NCBI RefSeq assembly: GCF_009467805.1
Contig: NZ_WIAY01000005.1
Coordinates: 186,001-250,000 of the forward strand
DNA length: 64,000 nucleotides
Reading direction: 5' to 3'
DNA from: Stenotrophomonas nematodicola
GTDB lineage: Bacteria; Pseudomonadota; Gammaproteobacteria; Xanthomonadales; Xanthomonadaceae
Below are positions 31,232 to 40,030 of the stretch, piece by piece. Position 1 is the stretch's first letter, and the number at the start of each line of letters is the position of its first letter. The translations under genes and the position numbers were made by a program. The notes below the pieces were generated by a model. The model did no database searches, was not told where the DNA came from, and saw nothing but the letters and a program-made list of their open reading frames with translations.

Positions 31232-32317
31232 ATGCACCCTGCCCGCCGCCCGCGTGCCTGGTTCCATCTGCTGTGCGGCGGCCTGCTTGCGGCGGCCCAC
31301 ACGGCCGCCGCGCCGGCGCTGACGCCGCCCGACCCGGGCATCGATGCACTGATGACCCGCTATGACGGCCAGGTCCCCGGCGCGGCCGTGCTGGTGCTGC
31401 ACGACGGCGTGCCGGTGTTCCGCCGCGGCTACGGCCTGGCCGTGGTCGAGGACGCCACCCCGGTCACCCCGCGCAGCAACTTCCGGCTCGCCTCGGTCAG
31501 CAAGCAGTTCACTGCGGCGGCGATCCTGCTGCTGGCCCAGGACGGCACGCTGACACTGGACGACCCGGTGCGGCGCTGGCTGCCGTCCCTGCCGGCCGCC
31601 GCCGACGCGGTCACCCTGCGCCACCTGCTCAGCCACACCAGCGGCCTGCTCGACTACGAAGACCTGATGCCGTCCGGCAGTACCGCCCAGGTCCACGATG
31701 CCGACGTGCTGCGTCTGCTCGAAGGCCAGAACCGCACCCTGTTCGCACCGGGCAGCACCTACCGCTACAGCAACAGCGGCTATGCCTTGCTGGCCCTGGT
31801 GGTCGGCAGGGCGTCCGGCCAGGACTTCGCCACTTTCCTGCGCCAGCGCATCTTCCTGCCACTGGGCATGGCCGGGACGGTCGCCCACCAGGACGGCGTG
31901 GACGCCGTCACCGACCGCGCCTACGGCTACAGCCCGGTCGACGGACACTGGCAGCGCACCGACCAGAGCCCCACCAGCGCCGTGCTTGGCGACGGTGGCC
32001 TCTATTCCTCGCTCGACGACCTGGCCCGCTGGGACGCGGCGCTGTACGACGACCGCCTGCTCCAGGCGCCGTGGCGGCAACAGGCGTTCACCCCCGCCAC
32101 CCGCACCGACGAGCCGGATGTCCCGTTCTACGGTTTCGGCTGGCGCCTCAACGGCGGTGCACAGTGGCACAGCGGTGAGAGCATCGGCTTCCGCAACGTC
32201 ATCCTGCGCTACCCGGAGCGGCACCTGACCGTGATCATCCTCACCAACCGCGACGGCCCCGAACCCTATCCGCTGGCACTGAAGATCGCGCAGCGCTGGC
32301 TGGACACCCTACAATGA
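31232..32317 (+). CDS. Exported class C beta-lactamase-like serine hydrolase
   Basis: A 361-residue serine hydrolase of the beta-lactamase/DD-peptidase (S12) type. A signal peptide covers about 1-27. The catalytic SVSK tetrad (SxxK) is at about 87-90, the YSN motif follows at about 177-179 and the HSGES motif (KTG-box equivalent) at about 309-313. The family includes esterases, D-aminopeptidases and AmpC; sequence alone does not show beta-lactam hydrolysis. Its stop overlaps the start of the next gene (ATGA). Confidence 0.88.
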   Translation: MHPARRPRAWFHLLCGGLLAAAHTAAAPALTPPDPGIDALMTRYDGQVPGAAVLVLHDGVPVFRRGYGLAVVEDATPVTPRSNFRLASVSKQFTAAAILLLAQDGTLTLDDPVRRWLPSLPAAADAVTLRHLLSHTSGLLDYEDLMPSGSTAQVHDADVLRLLEGQNRTLFAPGSTYRYSNSGYALLALVVGRASGQDFATFLRQRIFLPLGMAGTVAHQDGVDAVTDRAYGYSPVDGHWQRTDQSPTSAVLGDGGLYSSLDDLARWDAALYDDRLLQAPWRQQAFTPATRTDEPDVPFYGFGWRLNGGAQWHSGESIGFRNVILRYPERHLTVIILTNRDGPEPYPLALKIAQRWLDTLQ

Positions 32318-32733
32318 CGCCTCCCGACGCTACCGGCCTGCTTGGCGTCCACCACGTGGCGCTGATCGGATCGGACTACGCCCGCTCCCGCGCCTTCTAC
32401 ACCGGGGTGCTCGGCCTGCGCGTGCTGGCCGAGAACCATCGGGCCGCGCGCGACTCCTGGAAACTCGACCTCGCCCTGCCCGACGGCAGTCAACTGGAAC
32501 TGTTCTCGTTCCCCGACGCGCCGCCACGGCCCAGCCGCCCCGAAGCGCAGGGCCTGCGCCACCTCGCGTTCCGGGTCGCGACACTGGAACCGATGATCGC
32601 CCGCCTGGCCGCCGCGGGCGTCCCCTGCGAGCCGATCCGCACCGATGAATACACCGGCCGCCGTTTCACCTTCTTCGCCGATCCGGACGGCCTGCCGCTG
32701 GAGCTGTACGAGATCCCGGCCGACCCCGGCTGA
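32314..32733 (+). CDS. VOC-family metalloenzyme (GloA2/YaeR type)
   Basis: The 139-residue product is a vicinal-oxygen-chelate fold protein with two beta-alpha-beta-beta-beta modules. Candidate metal ligands are the His in GVHHVAL (about 13-14), the Glu in SQLELFSF, the His in LRHLAF and the Glu in LPLELYE. It resembles the YaeR/GloA2 subgroup. No glyoxalase I activity can be inferred. It overlaps the serine hydrolase gene by 4 bp (ATGA), implying coupling. Confidence 0.85.
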   Translation: MTPPDATGLLGVHHVALIGSDYARSRAFYTGVLGLRVLAENHRAARDSWKLDLALPDGSQLELFSFPDAPPRPSRPEAQGLRHLAFRVATLEPMIARLAAAGVPCEPIRTDEYTGRRFTFFADPDGLPLELYEIPADPG

Positions 32734-32832
32734 CGCCTGCCGCCGACACGTTCCGTACCGGAGCGAATGGGTATACAGTCGGCCCTGTACCGGCCCCGCG
32801 CCGGCATTCACGGACATCCCTGGGAGGGGAAC

Positions 32833-33276
32833 ATGCGCAAGACCTTCAAGACGCTGCTGCTGGCACTGCCGCTGGTCATGGCCGCCCTGTCGGCCAACGC
32901 CGCCGACAGCGCCGTCGGCCGCTGGAAGACCATCGATGACAAGACCGGCAAGGTGAAATCGATCGTCGAGATCACCCAGGCCACCAATGGCACCCTGACC
33001 GGCAAAGTGGTCGAGATCCTGCATTCGGACAAGGGTCCCAACCCGGTCTGTGACGGCTGCGAAGGCGCCAACAAGAACAAGCCGGTCAAGGGCATGACCA
33101 TCCTGTGGAACCTCAAGGCCGACGGCGCCAGCGCCTGGTCCGGCGGCACCATCCTGGACCCGGCCAACGGCAAGACGTACAAGTCCAAGATGAAGCTGCA
33201 GACCGGCGGCGCCAAGCTCGACGTGTCCGGCTGCGTGGCCTTCATCTGCCGCGCCCAGACCTGGGTGCGCGAGTAA
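32833..33276 (+). CDS. DUF2147 periplasmic protein
   Basis: The 147-residue product has a signal peptide ending near SANAAD (about residue 24) and a DUF2147 domain with the VGRWKTIDDKTGKVKSIVEI start, a CDGC pair and the C-terminal GCVAFICRAQTWVR end. DUF2147 proteins are small beta-barrels of the lipocalin-like type with unknown ligand. Start ATG 32833 has GGGAGGGG just upstream; an in-frame ATG at 32767 is rejected. A strong terminator follows. Confidence 0.88.
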   Translation: MRKTFKTLLLALPLVMAALSANAADSAVGRWKTIDDKTGKVKSIVEITQATNGTLTGKVVEILHSDKGPNPVCDGCEGANKNKPVKGMTILWNLKADGASAWSGGTILDPANGKTYKSKMKLQTGGAKLDVSGCVAFICRAQTWVRE

Positions 33277-33302
33277 AACGTCCGCCGTTGCTGCACGTGT
33301 GA

Positions 33303-33336
33303 AGAAGGCCGACGCGGTTTTCCGCGTCGGCCTTCT
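33303..33336 (+). terminator. Strong hairpin terminator after the DUF2147 gene
   Basis: A 15-bp perfect stem (arms 33303-33317 and 33322-33336) with a TTTT loop, 26 bp after the stop codon. The downstream T content is modest, but the stem strength makes termination likely before metG. Confidence 0.75.
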
Positions 33337-33469
33337 GCATTTCCGGCACCCCACCCCGAGCGGGCGTCGTTGACGTTTGGCCGTGCGCGCTGGCCCACGC
33401 GGCACAGGCTGGGGGCGCATACGCCCCTCCGTGCGATAATCCCCGGTCCCCAAGGCAACAGCGCTTCCC

Positions 33470-35539
33470 ATGACCCGCACCGCTCTCGTCACCACCGCCC
33501 TGCCCTACGCCAACGGCCCGCTCCACCTGGGCCACCTGGTCGGCTACATCCAGGCTGACATCTGGGTGCGCGCGCGGCGAATGAGCGGCGGCAAGACCTG
33601 GTTCGTGTGCGCCGACGATACCCACGGCACCCCGATCATGCTCGCGGCCGAAAAGGCCGGTGTGACCCCGGAAGCCTTCATCGCCAACATCCAGGCCAGC
33701 CACGAGCGCGACTTCGCCGCGTTCGGCGTCGCCTTCGATCACTACGACTCGACCAACTCGGCCACCAACAAGGCCCTGACTGAAGCCTTCTACCTCAAGC
33801 TCGAGGCGGAAGGTCACATCGCGCGTCGTTCCGTGGCCCAGTTCTACGATCCGGCCAAGGGCATGTTCCTGCCCGACCGCTACATCAAGGGCATCTGCCC
33901 CACCTGCGGCAGCGCCGACCAGTACGGCGACAACTGCGAAGTCTGCGGCGCCACCTACAGCCCCACCGACCTGAAGGAACCGAAGTCGGTCATCTCCGGT
34001 GCCACCCCGGAAATCCGCGACTCCGAACACTTCTTCTTCGAGGTGGGCCGCTTCGAAGGTTTCCTGCGCGAGTGGCTGGCGGGCGACGTCGCCCTGCCCG
34101 GCGTCAAGGCCAAGCTCGGCGAGTGGCTCAATGCCGAGGGCGGCCTGCGTGCCTGGGACATCTCCCGCGACGCGCCCTACTTCGGTTTCCAGATTCCCGG
34201 CCATCCCGGCAAGTACTTCTACGTCTGGTTGGATGCGCCGATCGGCTACCTGTCCAGCTTCAAGGCGCTGTGCGCCAGGACCGGCGAAGACTTCGACGCG
34301 CACCTGCGCGCCGGCACCGCCACCGAACTGCACCACTTCATCGGCAAGGACATCGTGAACTTCCACGGCCTGTTCTGGCCAGCCGTACTGCACGGCACCG
34401 GCCACCGCGCGCCCACCCGCCTGCACGTCAACGGCTACCTCACCGTGGATGGCGCCAAGATGTCCAAGTCGCGCGGCACCTTCGTGATGGCGCGCACCTA
34501 CCTCGACGCCGGTCTTGAACCGGAAGCGCTGCGCTACTACTTCGCCGCCAAATCCTCCGGCGGCGTCGACGATCTCGACCTGAACCTGGGCGACTTCATC
34601 GCCCGCGTCAACGCCGACCTGGTCGGCAAGTTCGTCAACCTCGCCAGCCGCTGCGCCGGCTTCATCAGCAAGCGCTTCGACGGCCGCCTGGCCGACGCGC
34701 TGCCGGACCCGGCCCAGTACGACCGTTTCGTCGCTGCCCTGGCGCCGATCCGCGAGGCGTACGAGCGCAACGACCCGGCCGCCGCGCTGCGCCAGACGAT
34801 GGCGCTGGCCGACGAAGCCAACCGCTACATCGACGATGAAAAGCCGTGGGTGATCGCCAAGCAGGAGGGTGCCGACGCGCAGCTGCAGTCGGTGTGCACC
34901 CAGGGCCTGAACCTGTTCCGCGTGCTGGTCACCGCGCTCAAGCCGGTGCTGCCGGCCACCGCCGCCCAGGCCGAGACGTTCCTGGCCGCCCCCGTGCAGG
35001 CCTGGACCGATGTCGCCTCGCCGCTGGTCGCCCACACCATCGCCGTGTACGCCCCCCTGTTCACCCGTATCGACCCGAAACTGATCGACGCCATGACCGA
35101 CGCTTCCAAGGACACCCTGCAGGCCGCCACCCCGGCTCCCGCCACCCCGGCCAAAGCCGCCAAGCCGGCCGCACCGGCACCGGCCGCCGACGGCGACGCT
35201 GCGCCGAGCTACATCGGCATCGACGACTTCGCCAAGCTCGACCTGCGCATCGGCAAGGTGCTGGCCTGCACGTTCGTCGACGGGTCGGACAAGCTGCTGC
35301 GTTTTGAACTGGATGCCGGCGAGCTGGGCACGCGCCAGATCTTCTCCGGCATCCGTGCCAGCTACGGCGACCCGGAGGCGCTGGTCGGCCGCAGCGTGGT
35401 GTTCATCGCCAACCTGGCGCCGCGCAAGATGCGCTTCGGCCTGAGCGAAGGCATGATCCTGTCGGCCGGTTTCGACGGTGGCGCACTGGCGCTGCTGGAT
35501 GCCGACAGCGGCGCGCTGCCGGGCATGCCGGTCCGCTGA
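33470..35539 (+). CDS. metG: Methionyl-tRNA synthetase
   Basis: MetG charges initiator and elongator tRNA-Met. The 689-residue product has the HIGH motif as HLGH at 19-22, a zinc knuckle with CPTC and CEVC pairs at about 143-162, the KMSKS motif at about 330-334, and a C-terminal tRNA-binding (EMAP-like) domain from about 580 to the end that also dimerises the enzyme. A GATAAT box about 30 bp upstream of the ATG may be the -10. An Ala/Pro/Lys-rich linker joins the two parts. Confidence 0.98.
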   Translation: MTRTALVTTALPYANGPLHLGHLVGYIQADIWVRARRMSGGKTWFVCADDTHGTPIMLAAEKAGVTPEAFIANIQASHERDFAAFGVAFDHYDSTNSATNKALTEAFYLKLEAEGHIARRSVAQFYDPAKGMFLPDRYIKGICPTCGSADQYGDNCEVCGATYSPTDLKEPKSVISGATPEIRDSEHFFFEVGRFEGFLREWLAGDVALPGVKAKLGEWLNAEGGLRAWDISRDAPYFGFQIPGHPGKYFYVWLDAPIGYLSSFKALCARTGEDFDAHLRAGTATELHHFIGKDIVNFHGLFWPAVLHGTGHRAPTRLHVNGYLTVDGAKMSKSRGTFVMARTYLDAGLEPEALRYYFAAKSSGGVDDLDLNLGDFIARVNADLVGKFVNLASRCAGFISKRFDGRLADALPDPAQYDRFVAALAPIREAYERNDPAAALRQTMALADEANRYIDDEKPWVIAKQEGADAQLQSVCTQGLNLFRVLVTALKPVLPATAAQAETFLAAPVQAWTDVASPLVAHTIAVYAPLFTRIDPKLIDAMTDASKDTLQAATPAPATPAKAAKPAAPAPAADGDAAPSYIGIDDFAKLDLRIGKVLACTFVDGSDKLLRFELDAGELGTRQIFSGIRASYGDPEALVGRSVVFIANLAPRKMRFGLSEGMILSAGFDGGALALLDADSGALPGMPVR

Positions 35540-35596
35540 TCGCTCCCGGGGTGGCCCCCAGGGCCGCCCCGCCTGCGCAAGCCCAGAGAGGATCGG

Positions 35597-36187
35597 ATGG
35601 AACTGGCCCTGTTCGACTTCGACCACACCGTCACCACCTGCGACACGTACGGCCGCTTCCTGCGCCGCGTGGCCACACCCGAGCAGTTGGCGCAGGCGTG
35701 GTGGAAGATCGGCCCGTGGCTGCTGGCCTACCGGCTGAAGCTGATCTCCGCCGCGCGCATCCGTGCCCGCGTCACCCGCCTGACCTTCAGCGACCGCCAT
35801 GCCGACGACATCGCCACCCAGGCCGCCGGCTATGCGCGGGACGTCCTGCCCGAGGTGGTGCGCCCGCAGATGCTGGAACAGATCCGCTGGCACCTGCAGC
35901 AGCGCCACACCGTGGTGATCGTGTCCGGTTCGCTGGACCTGTACCTGCGCCCGTGGTGCGACGCGCTCGGCATCGATCTGATCTGCAACCGGCTGGAAAT
36001 CCGCGATGGGCGCCTGACCGGTCGCTATGTCGATGGCGACTGCGGCCCACGCAAAGTCGAGCACATCCGCCGCCGCTACGACCTGTCGCGCTTCCTGCGC
36101 ATCCATGCCTACGGCGACAGCCGCGAAGACCGGCCGATGCTGGCCCTGGCCCACGAACGCTGGTATCGCGGCAAACCACAGAAATGA
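35597..36187 (+). CDS. HAD-IB family phosphatase
   Basis: The 196-residue product has all HAD motifs: DFDHT at about 7-11 (nucleophile Asp and acid Asp), VIVSGS at about 113-118, a conserved Lys in the PRKVEHI stretch and [10 protein letters not shown] at about 174-183. HAD-IB members include phosphoserine phosphatase-like enzymes; the substrate is unknown. It is 57 bp after metG and 25 bp before the RnfB-like gene, probably one operon. Confidence 0.88.
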   Translation: MELALFDFDHTVTTCDTYGRFLRRVATPEQLAQAWWKIGPWLLAYRLKLISAARIRARVTRLTFSDRHADDIATQAAGYARDVLPEVVRPQMLEQIRWHLQQRHTVVIVSGSLDLYLRPWCDALGIDLICNRLEIRDGRLTGRYVDGDCGPRKVEHIRRRYDLSRFLRIHAYGDSREDRPMLALAHERWYRGKPQK

Positions 36188-36212
36188 CCCTTCCGCGCAG
36201 CCGACGCCACGC

Positions 36213-36647
36213 ATGACCACCGCACGCATCCCCTTGGTCGAACGCCTCGACCGCCTGTTGCCGCAGACCCAATGCGGCCAGTGCGGCTACGACGGCTGCC
36301 GTCCCTATGCCGCGGCAATGGCACGCGGCGAGGCGGGCGTGGAGCGCTGCCCGCCAGGGGGCGATGCCGGTGCGCGTGCACTGGCGCGGGTGCTGGGCGT
36401 GCCGGCCGTTCCGTTCGACCGCAGCCGCGGCGACCATGTGCCGGACCAGCTTGCGCTGATCGTGGAGGCCGACTGCATCGGCTGCACCAAGTGCATCCAG
36501 GCCTGCCCGGTGGACGCCATCGTCGGCGGCGCCAAGTACATGCACACCGTCATCGCCGACCTGTGCACCGGCTGCGGCCTGTGCCTGCCACCGTGCCCGG
36601 TGGACTGCATCGTGCTGCTGCCCCGCGGCAACGGCTCCACGCCGTAG
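36213..36647 (+). CDS. rsxB: RnfB/RsxB-like soluble ferredoxin
   Basis: The 144-residue product has an N-terminal RnfB-type 4Fe-4S motif ([13 protein letters not shown], with a fourth Cys in ERCPPGG) and two adjacent ferredoxin clusters, [12 protein letters not shown] and [12 protein letters not shown]. In a complete Rnf/Rsx complex RnfB has an N-terminal membrane anchor, which is missing here, so the protein should be soluble. No other rnf/rsx genes are nearby. Start ATG 36213 ([18 protein letters not shown]) is chosen. Partners cannot be told from the sequence. Confidence 0.88.
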   Translation: MTTARIPLVERLDRLLPQTQCGQCGYDGCRPYAAAMARGEAGVERCPPGGDAGARALARVLGVPAVPFDRSRGDHVPDQLALIVEADCIGCTKCIQACPVDAIVGGAKYMHTVIADLCTGCGLCLPPCPVDCIVLLPRGNGSTP

Positions 36648-36669
36648 CGCGGAGCCCTGCCCTGCCGGG

Positions 36670-37017
36670 TTACGGCAACGCGGCCGTCACCACGATTTCC
36701 ACCTTCCACGACGGATCGGCCAGCTTGGCCTCCACCGTCGCGCGCGCCGGCGTCATGCCGGCCACGACCCATTCGTCCCACGCGGCATTCATGCCGGCAA
36801 AGTCGTTGATGTCGGACAGGAACACCTCGGCACGCAGGATGTGCTGCTTGTCGCTGGCCACCAGCGCCAGCAGCTTGTCGATCTCCGCCAGCACCTGGCG
36901 CGTCTGCCCGGTGATGTCCTGGCTGGTGTCTTCGGGGATCTGCCCGGACAGATAGGCAACCTTGTTGTGCACCGTCATCTCGGACATGCGCGGGCCGACG
37001 TCGAAGCGTTCCAACAT
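36670..37017 (-). CDS. ridA: RidA family enamine/imine deaminase
   Basis: RidA-type proteins hydrolyse reactive 2-aminoacrylate and related enamines made by PLP enzymes. The 115-residue product has the YLSGQIPED, QTRQVLAEIDKLL and RATVEAKLADPSWKVEI motifs, with the substrate Arg in the ARATVEA segment. Start ATG 37017 has AGGAG 7 bases upstream. The N-terminus (MLERFDVGPRMSEMTVH) fits the YoaB/RutC-like subgroup rather than the archetypal RidA, so the symbol is family-level. Convergent with rsxB. Confidence 0.85.
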   Translation of the reverse strand: MLERFDVGPRMSEMTVHNKVAYLSGQIPEDTSQDITGQTRQVLAEIDKLLALVASDKQHILRAEVFLSDINDFAGMNAAWDEWVVAGMTPARATVEAKLADPSWKVEIVVTAALP

Positions 37018-37175
37018 GGCGATTACTCCTGTGGGTGATGAACGCATTGTCGCCGATGCGACGTGAGCGCAGCCAGCACCCTTGGCAAGCGCCGGCATCC
37101 GGCGCACGATGCGCCCGCACGCCGCCATGCGCTGCCTTGACTCTCCCATCGCCCGCCCCGGAGCACGCTGTACCG

Positions 37176-39734
37176 ATGACCGACCCCTCCCCGGCTCCCA
37201 CGCCCTCCCGCGCCGCCTGGCGCCGCGCGGCCACCGTCATCATCAGCCTCGGCATCCTCGCACTGGCCCTGCACGGGCTGGCCAACGAATTCGACGAACA
37301 TGGCTATCGCGCCATCCGTGAGGCGTTCCGCCATCTGGGCGGCGGGCAGATCGCGCTGACCGTGCTGCTCGGCCTGGCCAGCTATGCCTGCCTGATCGGC
37401 TTCGACGCGATCGGCCTGCGCCGCAGCGGCAAGCGGCTGCATCCGGCCCGCGTCGGCATCACCGCGTTCCTCGCGCACACCCTCGGGCAGACCCTCGGCT
37501 TCGCCGCTCTCACCGGCGGTGCGGTGCGGCTGCGCGGCTATGGCGGAGCGGGCCTGTCGCTGGGTGAGATCGGCCAGGTAGTGCTGATGAGCACGTTGGG
37601 GTTCGTGTTCGGCGCCTGGGTGCTGTTGTCGATGGCGTTCCTGCTCGAGCCCGGCGCGGCGGCGCTGGCCCTGCCTGTATCGGCGCAGGTCGTACGCGCG
37701 TTCGGCGTGGCCGGGCTGCTGGCCTATGCCGTCACCGTGCTGCTGGTCGGCCGCGATGGCCGCACGTTCCGCATCCGCGGCCATGCGCTGTGGCTGCCCG
37801 ACCGCCGCACCATGCTCGGCGTCACCGCGTTGAGCATGGTCGAACTGGTCCTGGCGGCGGCGGCGTTCTACGTGCTGCTGCCGATGGAGTCGCCCACCGG
37901 ACTGCCCGGCTTCGTCGGCCTGTATCTGGTGGCGGTGCTGGCCGGGCTGATCTCCAGCGTGCCGGCCGGCCTGGGCGTGTTTGAATGGAGCCTGCTCAAG
38001 CTGTTGCCGCAGGTCGCACCTGCGTCCGTGCTCGCGGCCGCGCTGATCTACCGGGTGACCTACTACGTGGTGCCCCTGCTGCTGGCCACCCTGCTCGCGC
38101 TTGCACCGGCGCTGCGGCGGCCATTGCGCGCCAGTGCCGGGGCCACCCGCGCCGGCTGGACCGCGCTGCGTCCGTGGCTGCCGCAGATCATCGCGCTGGC
38201 GGTCTTCAGCGTGGGCGCCGCACTGGTCATCGACGGCACGCTGCCCACCCCGCGCCGGCATCTGCTCACCGCCTCGCTGCCGATCCTGGAGACCTCGCAC
38301 CTGCTCGGCAGTCTGGCCGGCGTGGCGCTGCTGCTGATCGGCCAGGGGCTGCAGCGGCGCAGCCATGCCGCCTGGATGCTGGCGCTGGCGATCTGCGTGA
38401 TCGCCCCGCTGCCGATCTGGCTGCGCGGCGGCCAGCTGCTGATCGCGCTCTCCGCGCTGCTGGTGGCCACGGCATTGTGGGCCTCGCGCCGCGAGTTCTA
38501 CCGCCAGGGCGCGCTGCTGGACGAAGCCTGGTCGTGGCCGTGGATCCGCAATCTCGGGCTGGTGCTGGTGGCGGTCATCTGGCTGCTGTTCTTCGTGTAC
38601 AGCCATGTCGAGTACCAGAACGAGCTGTGGTGGCAGTTCGCGCTGTCCGGCAACGCGCCGCGCGCGCTGCGCGCACTGCTGGTGGTGGCCATCGCGCTGA
38701 CCATCTTCGGCCTGGCACGGCTGCTGCACAGCACGCGTACCCCGCTGCCGCCGGCAGATGCCTCGACGCTGGACGCGCTCGCACCGATCCTGCAGCGCGC
38801 CGAAGACACCCAGGCCTGCCTGGTGCTCACTGCCGACAAGGCGGTACTGCGCGACCCGGCACAGACCGGCTTTGTGATGATGCAGCGCTACGGCGGGTCG
38901 CTGATCGCGATGGGCGACCCGGTGGGACCGCCGGAGACCGCACGCGAGCTGATCTGGCGCTTCCGCGAGGAAGCCGACCGGCTCGGTCTGCGCCCGGTGT
39001 TCTACCAGGTCGGCGAAGCGCACTGGCAGACCTACCTCGACCTGGGCCTGACCCTGGTCAAGCTCGGCGAGGAGGCGATGGTGCCGTTGCAGGGCTTCAC
39101 ACTGGAAGGCCGCGACCGGGCCGACCTGCGTCAGGCCTGGAACCGCGGCAAGCGCGGCGGGCTGAGTTTCCGCGTGGCCCCGGCCGAGGAGGTTCCGGCC
39201 CTGTTGCCGGCGCTGTCGGCCATTTCCCAGGCATGGCTGGACGACAAGGCCGGCGACGAGAAGGGCTTCTCGCTGGGCAGCTTCGACCCGGCCTATCTGG
39301 CGCGCTTCCCGGTGGCGTTGGTGGAAGCGGAAGGCCGCATCGTGGCCTTCGCCAACCTGTGGCAGGCGCCGGCCGGCCACGAGCTGTCGGTGGACCTGAT
39401 GCGCCACGTCAACGATGCACCGAAGGGCACGATGGATTTTCTGTTCATCGAGCTGTTCCTGTGGGGCCGTGACCACGACTTCCAGCGTTTTTCGCTGGGC
39501 ATGGCGCCGTTGTCCGGCCTGGCCCAGCACCGCCTGGCCGGACGCTGGAACCGGTTTGCCAACGTGGTGGCCCGGCATGGCGAACGCTTCTATGGCTTCA
39601 GCGGGCTGCGCCGCTTCAAGTCCAAGTTCGCCCCGGTCTGGCGTTCGCGCTACCTGGCCGCGCCGGGCGGCATGCACCTGCCCGCCGCCCTGCTCGACGC
39701 CACCCGCCTGATCTCCCTGGACCCGCGCCGATAA
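37176..39734 (+). CDS. mprF: Phosphatidylglycerol lysyltransferase MprF
   Basis: MprF makes lysyl-phosphatidylglycerol from Lys-tRNA and PG and flips it, lowering surface charge and resistance to cationic peptides. The 852-residue product has an N-terminal membrane flippase domain with many helices (about 15-530) and a C-terminal GNAT-like synthase domain (about 545-852), the usual length. Motifs include GDPVGPPETARELIWRF and the MDFLFIELFLWGRDHDF stretch. Start ATG 37176 (MTDPSPAP); longer frames are rejected. It faces the AcvB/VirJ-type gene across a 300-bp repeat array. The aminoacyl specificity (Lys or Ala) is not certain from sequence. Confidence 0.94.
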   Translation: MTDPSPAPTPSRAAWRRAATVIISLGILALALHGLANEFDEHGYRAIREAFRHLGGGQIALTVLLGLASYACLIGFDAIGLRRSGKRLHPARVGITAFLAHTLGQTLGFAALTGGAVRLRGYGGAGLSLGEIGQVVLMSTLGFVFGAWVLLSMAFLLEPGAAALALPVSAQVVRAFGVAGLLAYAVTVLLVGRDGRTFRIRGHALWLPDRRTMLGVTALSMVELVLAAAAFYVLLPMESPTGLPGFVGLYLVAVLAGLISSVPAGLGVFEWSLLKLLPQVAPASVLAAALIYRVTYYVVPLLLATLLALAPALRRPLRASAGATRAGWTALRPWLPQIIALAVFSVGAALVIDGTLPTPRRHLLTASLPILETSHLLGSLAGVALLLIGQGLQRRSHAAWMLALAICVIAPLPIWLRGGQLLIALSALLVATALWASRREFYRQGALLDEAWSWPWIRNLGLVLVAVIWLLFFVYSHVEYQNELWWQFALSGNAPRALRALLVVAIALTIFGLARLLHSTRTPLPPADASTLDALAPILQRAEDTQACLVLTADKAVLRDPAQTGFVMMQRYGGSLIAMGDPVGPPETARELIWRFREEADRLGLRPVFYQVGEAHWQTYLDLGLTLVKLGEEAMVPLQGFTLEGRDRADLRQAWNRGKRGGLSFRVAPAEEVPALLPALSAISQAWLDDKAGDEKGFSLGSFDPAYLARFPVALVEAEGRIVAFANLWQAPAGHELSVDLMRHVNDAPKGTMDFLFIELFLWGRDHDFQRFSLGMAPLSGLAQHRLAGRWNRFANVVARHGERFYGFSGLRRFKSKFAPVWRSRYLAAPGGMHLPAALLDATRLISLDPRR

Positions 39735-39735
39735 C

Positions 39736-40028
39736 GCACCGCCACCGACACCCCGCGCGCTGCGCGCGATAGCCGATCCACGGTCGGCTCTCCCCCTGCC
39801 AGGTCACCCCCACGTACGCCCGTAGAGCCGGGCTCTGCCCGGCTGCTCTCCGCACCGCCACCGACACCCCGCGCGCTGCGCGCGATAGCCGACCCACGGT
39901 CGGCTCTCCCCCTGCCAGGTCACCCCCACGCACGCCCGTAGAGCCGGGCTCTGCCCGGCTGCTCTCCGCACCGCCACCGACACCCCGCGCGCTGCGCGCG
40001 ATAGCCGACCCACGGTCGGCTCTCCCCC
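39736..40028. repeat. Tandem array of 2.5 copies of a 116-bp palindromic unit (SMAG/REP-like)
   Basis: Copies start at 39736, 39852 and 39968, a period of exactly 116 bp; the third stops after 61 bp at 40028. Copies 1 and 2 differ at only a few positions (for example GATCCA against GACCCA). Each full unit carries three hairpins: a GCGCGC-rich one, agccga/tcggct, and a GTAG-started agccgggc/gcccggct. The GTAG-started element matches the SMAG repeats of Stenotrophomonas. It fills nearly the whole gap between the convergent mprF and AcvB-like genes. Confidence 0.88.
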
Positions 40029-40030
40029 AG

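Noticed and set aside
31232-32317. Calling the S12 hydrolase a beta-lactamase resistance gene
   Set aside because: The SVSK, YSN and HSGES motifs are shared with esterases and peptidases; nothing shows beta-lactam activity.
39736-40028. Reading the 116-bp repeats as a CRISPR array
   Set aside because: Units are long, directly adjacent and identical with no unique spacers.
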